Origin: Simkania sp.
GTDB lineage: Bacteria; Chlamydiota; Chlamydiia; Chlamydiales; Simkaniaceae
DNA length: 6,562 bases
Reading direction: 5' to 3'
Assembly: GCA_028279205.1 (NCBI GenBank)
Contig: JANQSR010000020.1
Span: 1 to 6,562 of the forward strand
The notes beneath the pieces were generated by a model that had not been told where the DNA came from, ran no database searches, and saw only the letters and a list, made by a program, of their open reading frames with translations. Of the stretch, positions 6,342-6,562 are shown one piece after another. The translations under genes and the position numbers were made by a program. Position 1 is the stretch's first letter. Every line of letters starts with the position of its first letter.

Positions 6342-6562
6342 ATGACCATTCCATATGTAAAGGTTTTATCAGCGGAGATTGCTTGTGACCAACAGCCTAT
6401 CAATCTAGCGGATGAGCAGTCTATTTACAGAAGTTACCTGGAAAAAATCTCAGTAGATGTGGTCGAGTTATTCAGGACGAACTATTTTCAAACTAATATA
6501 AATCAAAGAGTTAGAGAATTTTCCCTCTCTCAGGTCTCTGTTAAAGAGAGCGGAGTGGTCTC
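6342..6562 (+). CDS. Hypothetical protein, 5' part (runs off the window)
   Basis: The open frame begins at ATG 6342, directly after an in-frame TAA (6339-6341), and stays open to the window edge, giving 73 complete codons. The start reads MTIPYVKVLSAEIACDQQ. The visible part is soluble and mixed in charge, with no signal peptide, membrane segment or motif I recognise. It is preceded by a convincing extended -10 promoter but no Shine-Dalgarno sequence; the leader is almost all A and T. Its composition is closer to the zeta-like gene than to the core genes, suggesting accessory or lineage-specific content. No function is proposed. That it is a real gene is supported by the promoter and the uninterrupted frame, but the sample is short. 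Confidence 0.6.
   Translation, partial: MTIPYVKVLSAEIACDQQPINLADEQSIYRSYLEKISVDVVELFRTNYFQTNINQRVREFSLSQVSVKESGVV

Noticed and set aside
1..6562. CRISPR array, tRNA or rRNA genes.
   Set aside because: No regularly spaced repeats, cloverleaf or rRNA-like sequence was seen on either strand.

Overview
The window most likely comes from an environmental (amoeba- or arthropod-associated) member of the Chlamydiae, such as a Waddlia-, Parachlamydia- or Simkania-like lineage. This is an inference. From memory, a lipoyl-dependent E2 acyltransferase next to a KpsF/KdsD sugar-phosphate isomerase matches the CT400/CT399 pair of Chlamydia trachomatis. The long isocitrate dehydrogenase fits the environmental lineages, which keep a full TCA cycle, unlike Chlamydia proper. 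Arabinose-5-phosphate isomerase and apolipoprotein N-acyltransferase both indicate a Gram-negative envelope. No rRNA or other marker settles the genus.

Positions 1-4580 are compact chromosomal core. The 3' end of an E2 acyltransferase gene (+) meets the 3' end of icd (-) with an 11-nt overlap. icd and kpsF (+) are divergent: their likely start codons are 55 nt apart, and the best icd promoter reaches into the kpsF coding region. kpsF and lnt (-) converge with a 20-nt overlap. The four products serve oxoacid and TCA metabolism (E2, Icd), Kdo/LPS precursor supply (KpsF) and lipoprotein maturation (Lnt).

From about 4600 the character changes. The DNA is more A+T-rich and looks accessory. A 330-residue P-loop kinase resembling the zeta-toxin family has its own strong Shine-Dalgarno sequence but no visible antitoxin. 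It is followed by 656 nt (5686-6341) without an intact gene. That stretch holds insertion-sequence debris: a minus-strand remnant resembling the C-terminal part of an IS66-type transposase, a 91-bp unit bounded by 23-bp imperfect inverted repeats of the IS256/mutator kind abutting it, and a further inverted repeat. An A+T-rich promoter segment with an extended -10 box then drives an unrecognised gene that starts at 6342 and runs off the window.

No clearly new multi-gene system is visible. The most interesting region is the antitoxin-less zeta-like kinase, the IS scar beside it and the unknown gene that follows.
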